Origin: Gordonia insulae
Lineage (GTDB): Bacteria; Actinomycetota; Actinomycetes; Mycobacteriales; Mycobacteriaceae
Direction: 5' to 3'
Assembly: GCF_003855095.1 (NCBI RefSeq)
Contig: NZ_CP033972.1
Span: forward strand, 3,844,001-3,908,000
Length of the DNA: 64,000 nt
Shown here: one piece after another, positions 51,632-60,325 of the stretch
Layout: each line of letters begins with the position of its first letter
How positions within the stretch are numbered: the first letter of the stretch is position 1
Notes under the pieces: model-generated
What the model was told of the DNA's origin: nothing
What the model saw: only the letters and a program-made list of their open reading frames with translations
Database searches by the model: none
Position numbers and translations under genes: made by a program

Positions 51632-52159
51632 ATGGTTGTCGATGTGAGTGTCCTGCCTGTTGTCGCCGCCGTCGTCGTGTTCGCGTTCGCCGCGATGTGG
51701 TCGGCCGTCGGTGTACTGGGCCTTTCCGGACGACTGCCGCGTAACCGCTGGCTGGGCGTCCGCGCGGACGAGACCATGCGTTCCGACGAGGCGTTCACCG
51801 TCGCCAACCGGGTGGCCGGGCCCGGCCTGCTCGGTGCCGCCGGAATCCTGATCCTCAGCGGCATCGTCACCCTCGGGGTGGGCGGCTACTGGTCGATCGT
51901 GTTCGCGGTGGTCGGGCTGATCGCCGCCATGTTCGTGGTCGGCCTGGTCAGCGCCTACGGTGTGCGTGCCGCGTCCGCCGTGCCCGCCGATGACGAGGCC
52001 GGTTGCTCATGCTGCTCGTCGCACGACGATGCCGCACCCGCCGCCGCGGAATCGGCGACGGCCGGCGATGAAGCCGCCCACGCCGCCGACTGCGGAACGT
52101 CGCGCTGCGGCGCCTGCACCCTGCGCGGGATCTGCTCCAACGAGTCCGCCCAGGCCTGA
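51632..52159 (+). CDS. SdpI-like membrane protein with a cysteine-rich C-terminal tail
   Basis: The 175-residue protein resembles SdpI: three or four spans and the signature [34 protein letters not shown] at about 30-63. In Bacillus, SdpI is the immunity and signalling protein for the SdpC killing peptide; many actinobacterial homologues have no known partner. The last 50 residues are a soluble tail with seven cysteines and two histidines (CSCCSSHDD and [15 protein letters not shown]), absent from SdpI, which looks like a metal- or redox-binding motif. The start could also be the GTG at 51644. Confidence 0.8.
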   Translation: MVVDVSVLPVVAAVVVFAFAAMWSAVGVLGLSGRLPRNRWLGVRADETMRSDEAFTVANRVAGPGLLGAAGILILSGIVTLGVGGYWSIVFAVVGLIAAMFVVGLVSAYGVRAASAVPADDEAGCSCCSSHDDAAPAAAESATAGDEAAHAADCGTSRCGACTLRGICSNESAQA

Positions 52160-52165
52160 GCCTCG

Positions 52166-53179
52166 GTGCGGTCCCCCATCGCGGTCGGGCGCGGTCTGCT
52201 GAGCCGATCCCCGCTCGACGGCTTCATCCTCGCGATTCTCGGTGCGGTCCTGCTCGCCGCCGTCCTCCCCGCACGCGGTGCCGCGGCCGACGTGCTCGAG
52301 TGGGTCGTGATCGTCGCGATTGCCCTGCTCTTCTTCCTGTACGGCACCCGCCTGCATCCGCGTGAGGCACTCGAGGGTCTCAAGCACTGGCGCCTGCACC
52401 TGACCATTCTGGCGTTCACGTTCGTCGCGTTCCCGCTCATCGGACTCGCGATGCGTCCGATCGTCGAGCCCATCGTCGGCGCCGACCTCTACGCAGGCCT
52501 GCTGTTCCTCTGCCTCGTGCCGTCGACGGTCCAGTCGTCGATCGCGTTCACCTCGATCGCCCACGGCAACGTGCCCGGCGCCATCGTGAGCACGTCGGCG
52601 TCCAACATCATCGGGGTCTTCCTCACCCCGCTGCTCGTCGTCGCGCTGATGACCACCCAGAACGACGTGCACATCGACGGGACATCCGTCCTGAAGATCG
52701 TCGGGCAGATCCTCGTCCCGTTCGTCCTCGGTCAGCTCGCCCGACCGTGGGTCGGCGGGTTCTTCACCGGGCACGCGCGGGCCACCCGGTTCGCCGACCG
52801 CGGTTCGATCGTCCTGGTGGTCTACGCCGCGTTCAGCGAGGGCGTCCGCGACGGCATCTGGTCAGTCGTCGACGCCGGACAGGTCGTCGCGGTGGCGATC
52901 ATCTCGCTGATCCTGATCGTGGTGATGCTGCTGCTGACCCGTTGGGTGCCCCGACGTCTCGGGTTCGACCGCGGCGACGTCATCGCGATCCAGTTCTGCG
53001 GCACCAAGAAGAGTCTCGCGACCGGGCTGCCGATGGCCACCGTGCTGTTCGCCGGCTCGACCGTCGGCCTGATCGTGTTGCCGCTGATGATCTTCCACCA
53101 GATCCAGCTGATCCTCTGCTCGTGGCTGGCCACCCGCTACGGGCGCGACGTCCACTCTCAGGAAACAGAAGTTCGCTAG
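52166..53179 (+). CDS. SLC10/bile acid:sodium symporter-family transporter
   Basis: The 337-residue protein has about ten spans and the features of the SLC10A7-like (P7) branch: FFLYGTRLHPREALEGLKHWRLH near 57-79, VPSTVQSSIAFTSIAHGNVPGAIVSTSASNIIGVFLTPLLV and DVIAIQFCGTKKSLATGLPMATVLF. The paired Asn/Ser/Thr crossover motifs bind sodium in this family. The substrate is unknown. It starts with GTG six bases after the SdpI-like gene, so they are co-transcribed. Confidence 0.87.
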   Translation: MRSPIAVGRGLLSRSPLDGFILAILGAVLLAAVLPARGAAADVLEWVVIVAIALLFFLYGTRLHPREALEGLKHWRLHLTILAFTFVAFPLIGLAMRPIVEPIVGADLYAGLLFLCLVPSTVQSSIAFTSIAHGNVPGAIVSTSASNIIGVFLTPLLVVALMTTQNDVHIDGTSVLKIVGQILVPFVLGQLARPWVGGFFTGHARATRFADRGSIVLVVYAAFSEGVRDGIWSVVDAGQVVAVAIISLILIVVMLLLTRWVPRRLGFDRGDVIAIQFCGTKKSLATGLPMATVLFAGSTVGLIVLPLMIFHQIQLILCSWLATRYGRDVHSQETEVR

Positions 53180-53188
53180 ACTGCCGGC

Positions 53189-53854
53189 ATGACAGCCGAC
53201 GTTTCGAAGACCGTCCGCGACACCGGCGATCCGGCACCGGTCCAGCGCGAGGTCATCGGGGACCCGCCGACCGGCGGCGACCTGGAGGCGGCAATCGCGC
53301 ATCAGGTCCGTCTGCTCCGGCGCAACGCGGGCATGTCGGTGGCCGACATGGCCGCCAAGGTCGGCATCTCCAAGGCGATGTTGTCGAAGATCGAGAACGC
53401 CCAGACATCTTGCAGTCTCTCCACTTTGGCTCGGCTCGCGGCCGGCCTCGACGTCCCGGTCACCTCGTTGTTCCGCGGCGCCGACGTCGAGCGTGAAGCG
53501 GTGTACACCGAATCCGGCAAAGGTGCCGTCATCGTCGGGCGTGGCACCCGGGTGGGTCACCACTACGAACTGCTCGGCGGTCTGCGTGGGCAGCACAAGC
53601 GGCTCGAGCCGGTGCTGGTCACCCTCACCGACGACAGCGAGGTGTTTCCCCGCTTTCAACACCCCGGCACGGAACTGCTCTACATGCTCGAGGGCGTGAT
53701 GGTCTACGGCCACGGCAACGCCGAATACACACTGCGCCCGGGTGACTGCCTGTTGCTCGACGGTGAGGGCATCCACGGCCCGCACGACCTGGTCCGTCTG
53801 CCGATCCGCTTCCTGGCCGTCACCGCCTATCCGGACAATCACGAGTCGGAGTAG
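53189..53854 (+). CDS. XRE-cupin transcriptional regulator
   Basis: The 221-residue protein has an XRE helix-turn-helix (IAHQVRLLRRNAGMSVADMAAKVGISKAMLSKIENAQTSCSLSTLARLAAGLDV near 36-90) and a C-terminal cupin (RFQHPGTELLYMLEGVMVYGHGNAEYTLRPGDCLLLDGEGIHGPHDL near 152-200). This layout is that of PuuR/SutR-like regulators that sense small polar metabolites through the cupin. It starts nine bases after the transporter stop and may regulate that transporter. Its last 16 bases overlap the convergent hydrolase. Confidence 0.9.
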   Translation: MTADVSKTVRDTGDPAPVQREVIGDPPTGGDLEAAIAHQVRLLRRNAGMSVADMAAKVGISKAMLSKIENAQTSCSLSTLARLAAGLDVPVTSLFRGADVEREAVYTESGKGAVIVGRGTRVGHHYELLGGLRGQHKRLEPVLVTLTDDSEVFPRFQHPGTELLYMLEGVMVYGHGNAEYTLRPGDCLLLDGEGIHGPHDLVRLPIRFLAVTAYPDNHESE

Positions 53855-54669
53855 GACGCCCCGCCCTCGAGGTCCGGACCGGGTATCGACACGAAGTCGA
53901 GGATCTCGCGGACCAACGTGTCCGGCGCCTCGACATTGACCAGATGACCAGCATCCGGGAGTACCACTAGTCGTGCTCCGGGAATCGCGTCGGCGAGGTC
54001 GCGCATGTCCGCCGTCGGCACCAATGCGTCGTCGGCGCCGCCGAGGACGAGAGTCGGTGCCGTGATGGTCTCCAGTGATCGGCCGTCGAACGCGCGATTG
54101 GCCGCGTACTGGTACAGCCAGGCCTCGCCGGCCTGCTCCTCCACGCCGTCGGGGAACTCGAGTGCGGCCAGATTTCGTGGCTCGGACAGATACTCCGACG
54201 AGAAGAGCCACGGTCCGACGAGTTCGAAGATCCGGCGGTCGGTCGCGCCATCGCGCACGAGTGTCTCGATGCCGTCGAGGAACAGTCGGGCCCGCGCGCC
54301 GATCGTCAGGTAGGTCGACGCGAGGACGAGTCGATCCAATCGTCCGGGGTGGCGGGCCGCCAGACTCTGCGCCACCAGACCGCCCATCGAGAACCCCACA
54401 ATGCTTGCCCGCGAGACGCCTTCGGCGTCGAGGACGGCACACACGTCGTCGGCCAGATCGTCGATGTCGTGGCCACCCGGCGTCGCAGAGGTGCCACCCG
54501 AGCCGCGTAGGTCGATCGCGATGACCCGCAGATGCTCGCCGAACGGGCTCATCACCTCGGACCAGAAGTCGACGTCACCGCCGAGACCGTGCAGTAGGAC
54601 CAGCACGCGCTCGCCGGCACCGGCGATGACCCGATGGATGTGGAGACTCGCGGCCTTCCCGGCACTCAC
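53839..54669 (-). CDS. Alpha/beta hydrolase
   Basis: The 276-residue protein has the alpha/beta hydrolase core: VLVLLHGLGGDVDFWSEV near 21-38, VIAIDLRGSGGTSATPG, the nucleophile in GFSMGGLVAQSLAARHPGRLDRLVL near 94-118, the acidic residue in LVLGGADDALVP and the histidine in LPDAGHLVNVEAP. This pattern matches 3-oxoadipate enol-lactonase/proline iminopeptidase-like enzymes, but the substrate cannot be fixed. The GTG at 54669 is chosen since the conserved fold begins about 15 residues later. Confidence 0.85.
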   Translation of the reverse strand: MSAGKAASLHIHRVIAGAGERVLVLLHGLGGDVDFWSEVMSPFGEHLRVIAIDLRGSGGTSATPGGHDIDDLADDVCAVLDAEGVSRASIVGFSMGGLVAQSLAARHPGRLDRLVLASTYLTIGARARLFLDGIETLVRDGATDRRIFELVGPWLFSSEYLSEPRNLAALEFPDGVEEQAGEAWLYQYAANRAFDGRSLETITAPTLVLGGADDALVPTADMRDLADAIPGARLVVLPDAGHLVNVEAPDTLVREILDFVSIPGPDLEGGASYSDS

Positions 54670-54871
54670 GGATCCGGATACTACGCGGCGCCCTGGCGTT
54701 CCGTGGGGGTGATCGAGCGTCGCCGATCGGCTTTCGACTCCGGCGAGATGATTAACAAAACGGCAACACGCACGACCGCAGACCGCCTCATCCACTGTTT
54801 CATACTGTTGGCCGTTGATTAGTAACAGTTAACCTCGCAAAGCGTGCAATGCGGGTGGGGAGAGGAACACG

Positions 54872-56236
54872 ATGGACCAAGCGATCACGGCGGCCAACAC
54901 CGCCTGGATGTTGGCGGCGTTCGCCGCCGTAGCCCTGATGGTGCCCGGGCTCGCCATGTTCTACGGCGGCATGGTCAGCGTCAAGAACACCCTGAACATG
55001 GCGATGATGACCTTCGGCGGATTCGCCGTCGTCGGCGTCCTGTGGATCATCTTCGGCTACTCGGCGGTGCTCGGCGATTCGATCAGCGGCTGGGGCCTGC
55101 TCGGCGACCCGTTCGAGTACTTCGGCTCCAGCCAGCTCATGACCGCACCGGCGGATGACGTCCTGCCGCCGGCCATCGTCTCGGCGTTCCAGCTGTTGTT
55201 CGCCGGCATCACGGTCGCGCTGATCAGCGGCGCCGTGGCCGATCGGATGAAGTTCGGCGCATGGATGGTGTTCGCCGGGGTCTGGGTGACCTTCGTCTAC
55301 TTCCCCGTTGCCCACTGGGTATTCGCCTTCGACTCCGCCGACGGATCGGTGATCGGCGGTTGGATCGCCAACACACTGGGCGCCATCGACTTCGCCGGTG
55401 GCACCGCGGTCCACATCAACGCGGGCATCGCCGCGCTGGCACTGATCCTCATCGTCGGCAAGCGCCATGTCTTCCCGAGTCCGCCCCGCCCGCACAGCCT
55501 TCCGCTGACCATGCTCGGCGCAGGCATGCTGTTCTTCGGATGGTTCGGCTTCAATGCCGGTTCCGCGCTCAGCGCGGGCAACAGCGCAGCGGTCGTCGCA
55601 CTCAACACCGTCGCCGCCGCCTGTGCCGGCATCTGCGGCTGGCTGCTCGCCGAGAAGCTGAAAGAAGGGCGGGCCACCTCGCTCGGCGCGAGCTCCGGTC
55701 TGATCGCCGCGCTCGTCGGCATCACCCCCGCGTGTGGTGCGGTGTCCCCGATCGGCGCGCTCATCATCGGCGGCATCTGCGGCGTCGCCTGCTGCCTCGC
55801 CGTGTCGCTGAAATACCGCTTCCGCTATGACGATTCGCTCGACGTTGTCGGCATCCATCTGGTCGGCGGCATCATCGGCACCCTGCTCATCGGCTTCCTC
55901 GCCGACGGCTCGGCACCGAACGGGGTGTCCGGCCTGTTCTACGGCGGCGGCTTCGACCAGTTGTGGCGCCAGCTCGTCGCGACCATCGCGGTGCTCGCCT
56001 ACAGCTTCACCGTCACGTTGCTCATCGCCCTGGCCATCCGGGCCACCATGGGCATCCGGGTCGATGAGGAGAGTGAGCGGGAAGGCCTCGACGTCGCGGT
56101 ACACGGTGAGAGCGCCTACATCATGGAGATCATCGAGACCGGCTCCACCACGGTCGCCGTGCCGGCCGACGCCGTCGACGGTGCGACCGCGATCACCGGG
56201 TCGTCCGCGTCACCGGAACGGGCACCGACGAGCTGA
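54872..56236 (+). CDS. amt: Ammonium transporter (Amt)
   Basis: The 454-residue protein is an Amt/Rh channel: NTAWMLAAFAAVALMVPGLAMFYGGMVSVKNTLNM at 9-43, DFAGGTAVHINAGIAALALILIVGKR (first pore histidine in HINAG), LLFFGWFGFNAGSAL, and GIHLVGGIIGTLLIGF (second pore histidine). It lacks an N-terminal signal extension and has a cytoplasmic C-terminal tail. GGAGAGGA stands before the ATG. No glnB/glnK gene follows; a strong terminator comes next. The 202-base upstream gap is partly AT-rich and probably contains the promoter. Confidence 0.96.
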   Translation: MDQAITAANTAWMLAAFAAVALMVPGLAMFYGGMVSVKNTLNMAMMTFGGFAVVGVLWIIFGYSAVLGDSISGWGLLGDPFEYFGSSQLMTAPADDVLPPAIVSAFQLLFAGITVALISGAVADRMKFGAWMVFAGVWVTFVYFPVAHWVFAFDSADGSVIGGWIANTLGAIDFAGGTAVHINAGIAALALILIVGKRHVFPSPPRPHSLPLTMLGAGMLFFGWFGFNAGSALSAGNSAAVVALNTVAAACAGICGWLLAEKLKEGRATSLGASSGLIAALVGITPACGAVSPIGALIIGGICGVACCLAVSLKYRFRYDDSLDVVGIHLVGGIIGTLLIGFLADGSAPNGVSGLFYGGGFDQLWRQLVATIAVLAYSFTVTLLIALAIRATMGIRVDEESEREGLDVAVHGESAYIMEIIETGSTTVAVPADAVDGATAITGSSASPERAPTS

Positions 56237-56261
56237 CCGTCGGATCTCACCGAGAAGCACT

Positions 56262-56294
56262 CTGCCGACCGGGCCTTTCGGGCCCGGTCGGCAG
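56262..56294 (+). terminator. Strong terminator after amt
   Basis: CTGCCGACCGGGCC pairs perfectly with GGCCCGGTCGGCAG (14 base pairs) around TTTCG, 25 bases after the amt stop. It also marks the left edge of the lower-GC module. Confidence 0.85.
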
Positions 56295-56308
56295 TGCGCA
56301 CTTGGGAA

Positions 56309-56887
56309 TTAGCTGGTGGGAATTGCTTGAATCCGAGAAACTGCTCTTCGAAGGCTGTCGCTATTCGAGGCCGCATCTGGAACGCTCCAATGTCTCTCTG
56401 CAAATTCATTCAGGTGCTCCGTGTAGAGCTCACCCGACTTGCCATCCCTTCGGACAACCTCTGAACGAATCTCGCGGGATGATGAGGCTTCGCATAGTCC
56501 CAGCAGTATCGCTTTGGGATTCTGCAATTTCTCGGGGTCTCGCGGGAGTTTCCCAGGCTCGACATGAAAGTACCGTGCGAATCCAGCGCGATCGGCAAGA
56601 AGCCAACTCTCAGTCATTGCATGAACGATACGGAGTTGAAATAGTACAGAAATCGATTCCACATCCTCCATGAGCTTCTGCCGGAGGCTGACAGGACATA
56701 CGGTGTCCGAATCACGAAAGACCACGTACGGCGATCGTTTGGCAGCTGCATTATAGTTCGGGATCAGTGGATCGAGTCTCGTCTTCCCACCTTTTACAAT
56801 GACCCGCGCGCTTTCATATCCACACTCGAGGAGCACTGCGCGGGCCATGCCGGTGTCCGACGCGCCTTCGACGACGGCGTTAATCAT
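56309..56887 (-). CDS. DUF4276-like Toprim-type protein, partner of an AAA ATPase
   Basis: The 192-residue protein shows the acidic layout of Toprim/DUF4276 proteins: Glu7 in INAVVEGASD, Asp59 and Asp61 in YVVFRDSD, and Glu93 in HAMTESWLLAD, followed by EKLQNPKAILLGL. These could bind metal in a nuclease-like site. Its ATG overlaps the TGA of the ATPase gene by four bases, so the two are co-translated. ATPase/Toprim-type pairs (PARIS, OLD-like) are anti-phage systems, and this pair has lower GC than its neighbours, so defence is the likely role. Family membership is by motif, not search. Confidence 0.65.
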   Translation of the reverse strand: MINAVVEGASDTGMARAVLLECGYESARVIVKGGKTRLDPLIPNYNAAAKRSPYVVFRDSDTVCPVSLRQKLMEDVESISVLFQLRIVHAMTESWLLADRAGFARYFHVEPGKLPRDPEKLQNPKAILLGLCEASSSREIRSEVVRRDGKSGELYTEHLNEFAERHWSVPDAASNSDSLRRAVSRIQAIPTS

Positions 56888-58044
56888 TTCTTCTTAGTGT
56901 CTCGCCCCACAGTGACCAAGTCCGAGAGGTCGCGTGGATCAATCAAACTCTGCACAATATCGGACTTTGGCAGCCGCGCATCCAATTCGTCGGCTGCCTC
57001 ATCGATGTCCGCGAGCAACTCTGCGTCTGTTCCTTCCTTGGCCGGCCTCAGGACGAGGATCTCGTCCGCATGAACACCTTCGTCATCGAGTAACTCCGGT
57101 GCATGTGTCGAAAGGATCACTTGTATATCTTTCGCACGCTGTGACACAGCGAGCATCGCTGGGAGCTTTCGAACGACGCTAGCGTTGAGCGACAATTCGG
57201 GCTCTTCGAGTAGCAATACCCCTCCATTAGCAGGTGTGCTTACCATCGTCCACAGAAGTCCGATGAGTCTTAGAGTACCGTCCGAAAACTCGGCCTCAGA
57301 TTGCCGTGCTGGATTCTTGCGCCAGTTCTTATACCCGGCCATCAAATGCGGTCTTCCGGCGGCGTCGACTTCGATATCGAGAGACTCAAACTCGGGAACT
57401 GCAGCCCGGAGCGCGTCCCGCATTCGCCGGAGCCACGCGTCACGAGTTTTCTGTGGCACTGCATTCATTTGCGCGATAAATTCGCCACCAAACTCCCCCG
57501 GAAGATCGTAGCGAGAGGGTTCGCGAATGATCTGTGGTACCAGGTGAAAGTAGCGAACTTTCGCGAAATAATCGGCTAGAACTCGAAAGTCCTGGTTCGC
57601 CGCAATCTGCTCAAGATGTGTTTGAGTTAAGCGCTCTGAGTCGACTCGGTCAGCCTGGTTTGGACGATCAAGAACGAGTTCCCCGTTGAAGTGGACCGAC
57701 TCCCCATCGACGACGGGCCGGTTCTTTCCACCGCTCTCACCTCTGATGGAGAGCCGATAACTCCATCGATCATCGCCGTCCTCAAGGTCAATCTCAATTA
57801 CCAGACGGCCACCAGCATGGTTTCTGGCAAACAGACTCCGGACTTTAGATAATCCTCCACGCTGACCTAAGGCGGACGAGAGCCCCCCACCCGGCTTAGC
57901 GATATCACCCAGGAAGCGCAAAAGGTCGATGAGATTGGACTTACCCGCGGCATTCGGTCCGACGACGAACAGCCTCGACGTCATCGGAAAATCAAGCGTC
58001 TTGAAGTTGCGCCAGTTGCTGGCGCTCACCCGAGCAATTTGCAC
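56884..58044 (-). CDS. AAA_21-type ATPase of a probable defence module
   Basis: The 386-residue protein is an ABC/RecF-like AAA ATPase: N-terminal VSASNWRNFKTLDFPMTSRLFVVGPNAAGKSNLIDLLRFL with Walker A GPNAAGKS at 29-36, a helical insert (LTQTHLEQIAANQDFRVLADYFAKVRYFHLVPQI), signature-type EFSDGTLRLIGLLWTM, Walker B GGVLLLEEPELSLN and the H-loop STHAPELLDDEG. The GTG at 58044 has GAGGGAG six bases upstream. It probably drives or restrains the Toprim-type partner that follows. Hand-counted GC in parts of this module is 48-60%, against about 72% in amt. Confidence 0.85.
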   Translation of the reverse strand: MQIARVSASNWRNFKTLDFPMTSRLFVVGPNAAGKSNLIDLLRFLGDIAKPGGGLSSALGQRGGLSKVRSLFARNHAGGRLVIEIDLEDGDDRWSYRLSIRGESGGKNRPVVDGESVHFNGELVLDRPNQADRVDSERLTQTHLEQIAANQDFRVLADYFAKVRYFHLVPQIIREPSRYDLPGEFGGEFIAQMNAVPQKTRDAWLRRMRDALRAAVPEFESLDIEVDAAGRPHLMAGYKNWRKNPARQSEAEFSDGTLRLIGLLWTMVSTPANGGVLLLEEPELSLNASVVRKLPAMLAVSQRAKDIQVILSTHAPELLDDEGVHADEILVLRPAKEGTDAELLADIDEAADELDARLPKSDIVQSLIDPRDLSDLVTVGRDTKKK

Positions 58045-58174
58045 GCACTTCTCCCTCGCGACCGACACCCTATTCAGACTGCATAGGAGCAATGATAGCC
58101 GTCGCGACCTTCCGTTCCGCCCTGCTGCCGCGCGACCGACGGAGTCTCTCCGTTCTGTCGCGCTGCCAACGGTG

Positions 58175-60211
58175 TCAGGGCAGCGGCGCGGACAGCGGGA
58201 GGTTCACGAAACTAGGCCGGTTCGGATCGAGCTGGATGTGCTCCGGCTTGAGCTGCGACTCGTTGAGCAACGGACGCAACGGAAGTCCACGCGGCAGGTT
58301 CATCGCGAACACGTCGACCCGCAACCGGTGACCTGGCTTGATCAGCGCCTCGGTGGGCAGCAACCCGATGTCGATCGCGACAGGCCGGCCCGGGGCGACG
58401 CGCTGCCGCGATGCCAGGGTCATCGTGTAGAACGGGTCGATCACGTCGCCGTTCGCGGCGAACTGCGACCGCGACCGGTCGTACCCGCGCAACGACGCCA
58501 TCACCTGCCCGGAACTGATGACCTTCGACGTCCCGTCCGGCGCGACGTCGTTGAGCGTCGCGGTCCAGTATCCGTCGGTCGCGTCCATCACCGCGTTGAC
58601 CCGGACGTTGCTGTACCCCGACACGCTGCGGGTGGTGCGGACCGGTGGTGTCGTGAACGTGAGCGCATTGCGCTCGGAGATGCGAGCGTCCTTGGCGCAG
58701 AAGGGGAACAGTGCGGTGGCACCGGCCATCTGCTGGGCCGAGTCACGCGAGCACAGCGTGAGCACCCCCGGCGAGATGGTCATCCGGCCACGGGACGCGG
58801 GCGGCGCCGAGGTCAGGCTGCCGTCGCGGACGGCGTGGGGCGCGGTTCCACTGCGGCGATCACCGAGATACAGCCGCTGACGGGTCATCCCGGCGCGCGG
58901 GAACTGCTGCGCACTGATCCAGCTGTCGCCCACCTGTTTGAGGTTGACCGGCCCGTAGCCGTCGATCCCATTGTCGATTCCCTTGAGCCACTTGTCGAAC
59001 CACGCCTTCTGCAGCACATCGAGGCGCGGCGGGGTCCCCGCCCGGCCCTGCTGGCCGCCACCGATGGTCAGGTGGTAGCCGTCGCCCATGATGAGTTGCT
59101 TCTGTCCCGGCGGCAACGGGATCTTGTTGTACATGCGGACTTCACTGTTGGTGAAGAGGTCGAACCAGCCGCCGTAGATGAACGTCGGTGTGCTGATGCG
59201 GTCCGCATGATCGAGCCATGCCTGCCGTGGTTCGGAGGTGTCGGTCAGCAGTTCCTTGAGCTCCGGTGGTACCGACGGGATGTCGGGCGTCAGCAACGCC
59301 GCGAAGAGTTGCGGATAGAACGTCACGGGATCGGAGATGCGGTCCGCCAACCACTTCCAGTCGAATGTCCCGTTGAGCATCGACGCCACGTTGGGGACCA
59401 TCTTGGTGGTGTTGACCAGCGTCAGCCACAGCGGCAGGAAACCCGAGCCCAGCGCTCCGCCGGGCGCGACGATGTCACGGATCAGGTCGCCACCCGGCTC
59501 CACCGGGAAGATCGCCTTGAGTGCCTTCGGGTTCTTGTTGGCGGCCTGGATCTGGTTGATCGCCGAGTAGGACACCCCGGACATCCCGACCTTGCCGTCC
59601 GACCAGCGCTGCCGCGCAGCCCAATCGATGACCTCGAGAGTGTCCGCCTGTTCCCGGTTCTGGAAGACGTCCCAGGTGCCCTGGGAGAATCCGGTACCGC
59701 GCACGTCGACGACGACCTGGGTGTAGCCGCTGCGCACGAGGTCGAAGTCGGCGAGGAAGGTGCGGGCGCCGCCGTCGCGGAGGGTGTCGGTCAGCTGGCT
59801 GATGTCCAGCGCTCCGCTGATCGGCTTGCTGATCTGACCGATCCCGGTCGCGACCTGCGTCAGCAGCGGCCCGAGGACCGGATGCTGGGTGACCGCGGAC
59901 CCGAGCGCGGTGACGAGCTTGGTGTACGGGGTCATGTTGACGATGACCGGATTCTGCTTGGCGGTCGCGCGTCCGGAACGGTCGGCGGGCCGATAGATGT
60001 TGGCGCGCAACACCGTTCCGTCACTCATCCGAATCGGCACGTCCCAGGTGACGGCCACTCCGGCGTACGGCTGCGGCCCGTCGTGCGACGCCGCCCAGCG
60101 CGCGGCCGGCGCACCACCCGACGGTGACGTCGGCGCCGCCCCCGCGGTCGCCGGTGCCGCCACCAACGCAACAAGGATCCCGAAGACCCCCGCGATCATC
60201 CCCACCCGCAT
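58175..60211 (-). CDS. Secreted CocE/NonD (X-Pro dipeptidyl-peptidase S15) family hydrolase
   Basis: The 678-residue protein has a signal peptide (MRVGMIAGVFGILVALVAAPATAGAAP, cut near 28) and the S15/CocE fold: VPIRMSDGTVLRANIYRP, VVVDVRGTGFSQGTWDVF, the nucleophile VGMSGVSYSAINQIQAANKNP, TPTFIYGGWFDLF, HLTIGGGQQG, and a C-terminal beta-sandwich ending with PGHRLRVDVFAMNLPRG. Enzymes of this family hydrolyse proline-containing peptides or aromatic and beta-lactam acyl esters. It is exported. The ATG at 60211 gives a good signal peptide; earlier codons are in frame but unlikely. Confidence 0.85.
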   Translation of the reverse strand: MRVGMIAGVFGILVALVAAPATAGAAPTSPSGGAPAARWAASHDGPQPYAGVAVTWDVPIRMSDGTVLRANIYRPADRSGRATAKQNPVIVNMTPYTKLVTALGSAVTQHPVLGPLLTQVATGIGQISKPISGALDISQLTDTLRDGGARTFLADFDLVRSGYTQVVVDVRGTGFSQGTWDVFQNREQADTLEVIDWAARQRWSDGKVGMSGVSYSAINQIQAANKNPKALKAIFPVEPGGDLIRDIVAPGGALGSGFLPLWLTLVNTTKMVPNVASMLNGTFDWKWLADRISDPVTFYPQLFAALLTPDIPSVPPELKELLTDTSEPRQAWLDHADRISTPTFIYGGWFDLFTNSEVRMYNKIPLPPGQKQLIMGDGYHLTIGGGQQGRAGTPPRLDVLQKAWFDKWLKGIDNGIDGYGPVNLKQVGDSWISAQQFPRAGMTRQRLYLGDRRSGTAPHAVRDGSLTSAPPASRGRMTISPGVLTLCSRDSAQQMAGATALFPFCAKDARISERNALTFTTPPVRTTRSVSGYSNVRVNAVMDATDGYWTATLNDVAPDGTSKVISSGQVMASLRGYDRSRSQFAANGDVIDPFYTMTLASRQRVAPGRPVAIDIGLLPTEALIKPGHRLRVDVFAMNLPRGLPLRPLLNESQLKPEHIQLDPNRPSFVNLPLSAPLP

Positions 60212-60325
60212 GACACCGACCCCCAGTCCGTGTTGATCAAGCGTCAGTAACCTAGCAGAGATGGTGGCGTGCGTCACTCGTCTCCGTGTACAGAGATCAG
60301 GACACGCGCTCGACCGTCGCGTGGG

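Noticed and set aside
54740..54840. GlnR or AmtR binding site before amt
   Set aside because: AT-rich words such as TTAACA, AGTAAC and AGTTAAC are present, but none matches the GTNAC-N6-GAAAC spacing or the AmtR palindrome, so no site is called.
57929..60127. A 732-codon open frame antisense to the CocE hydrolase
   Set aside because: Composition is that of a shadow frame, and the hydrolase on the other strand has clear motifs and a signal peptide.
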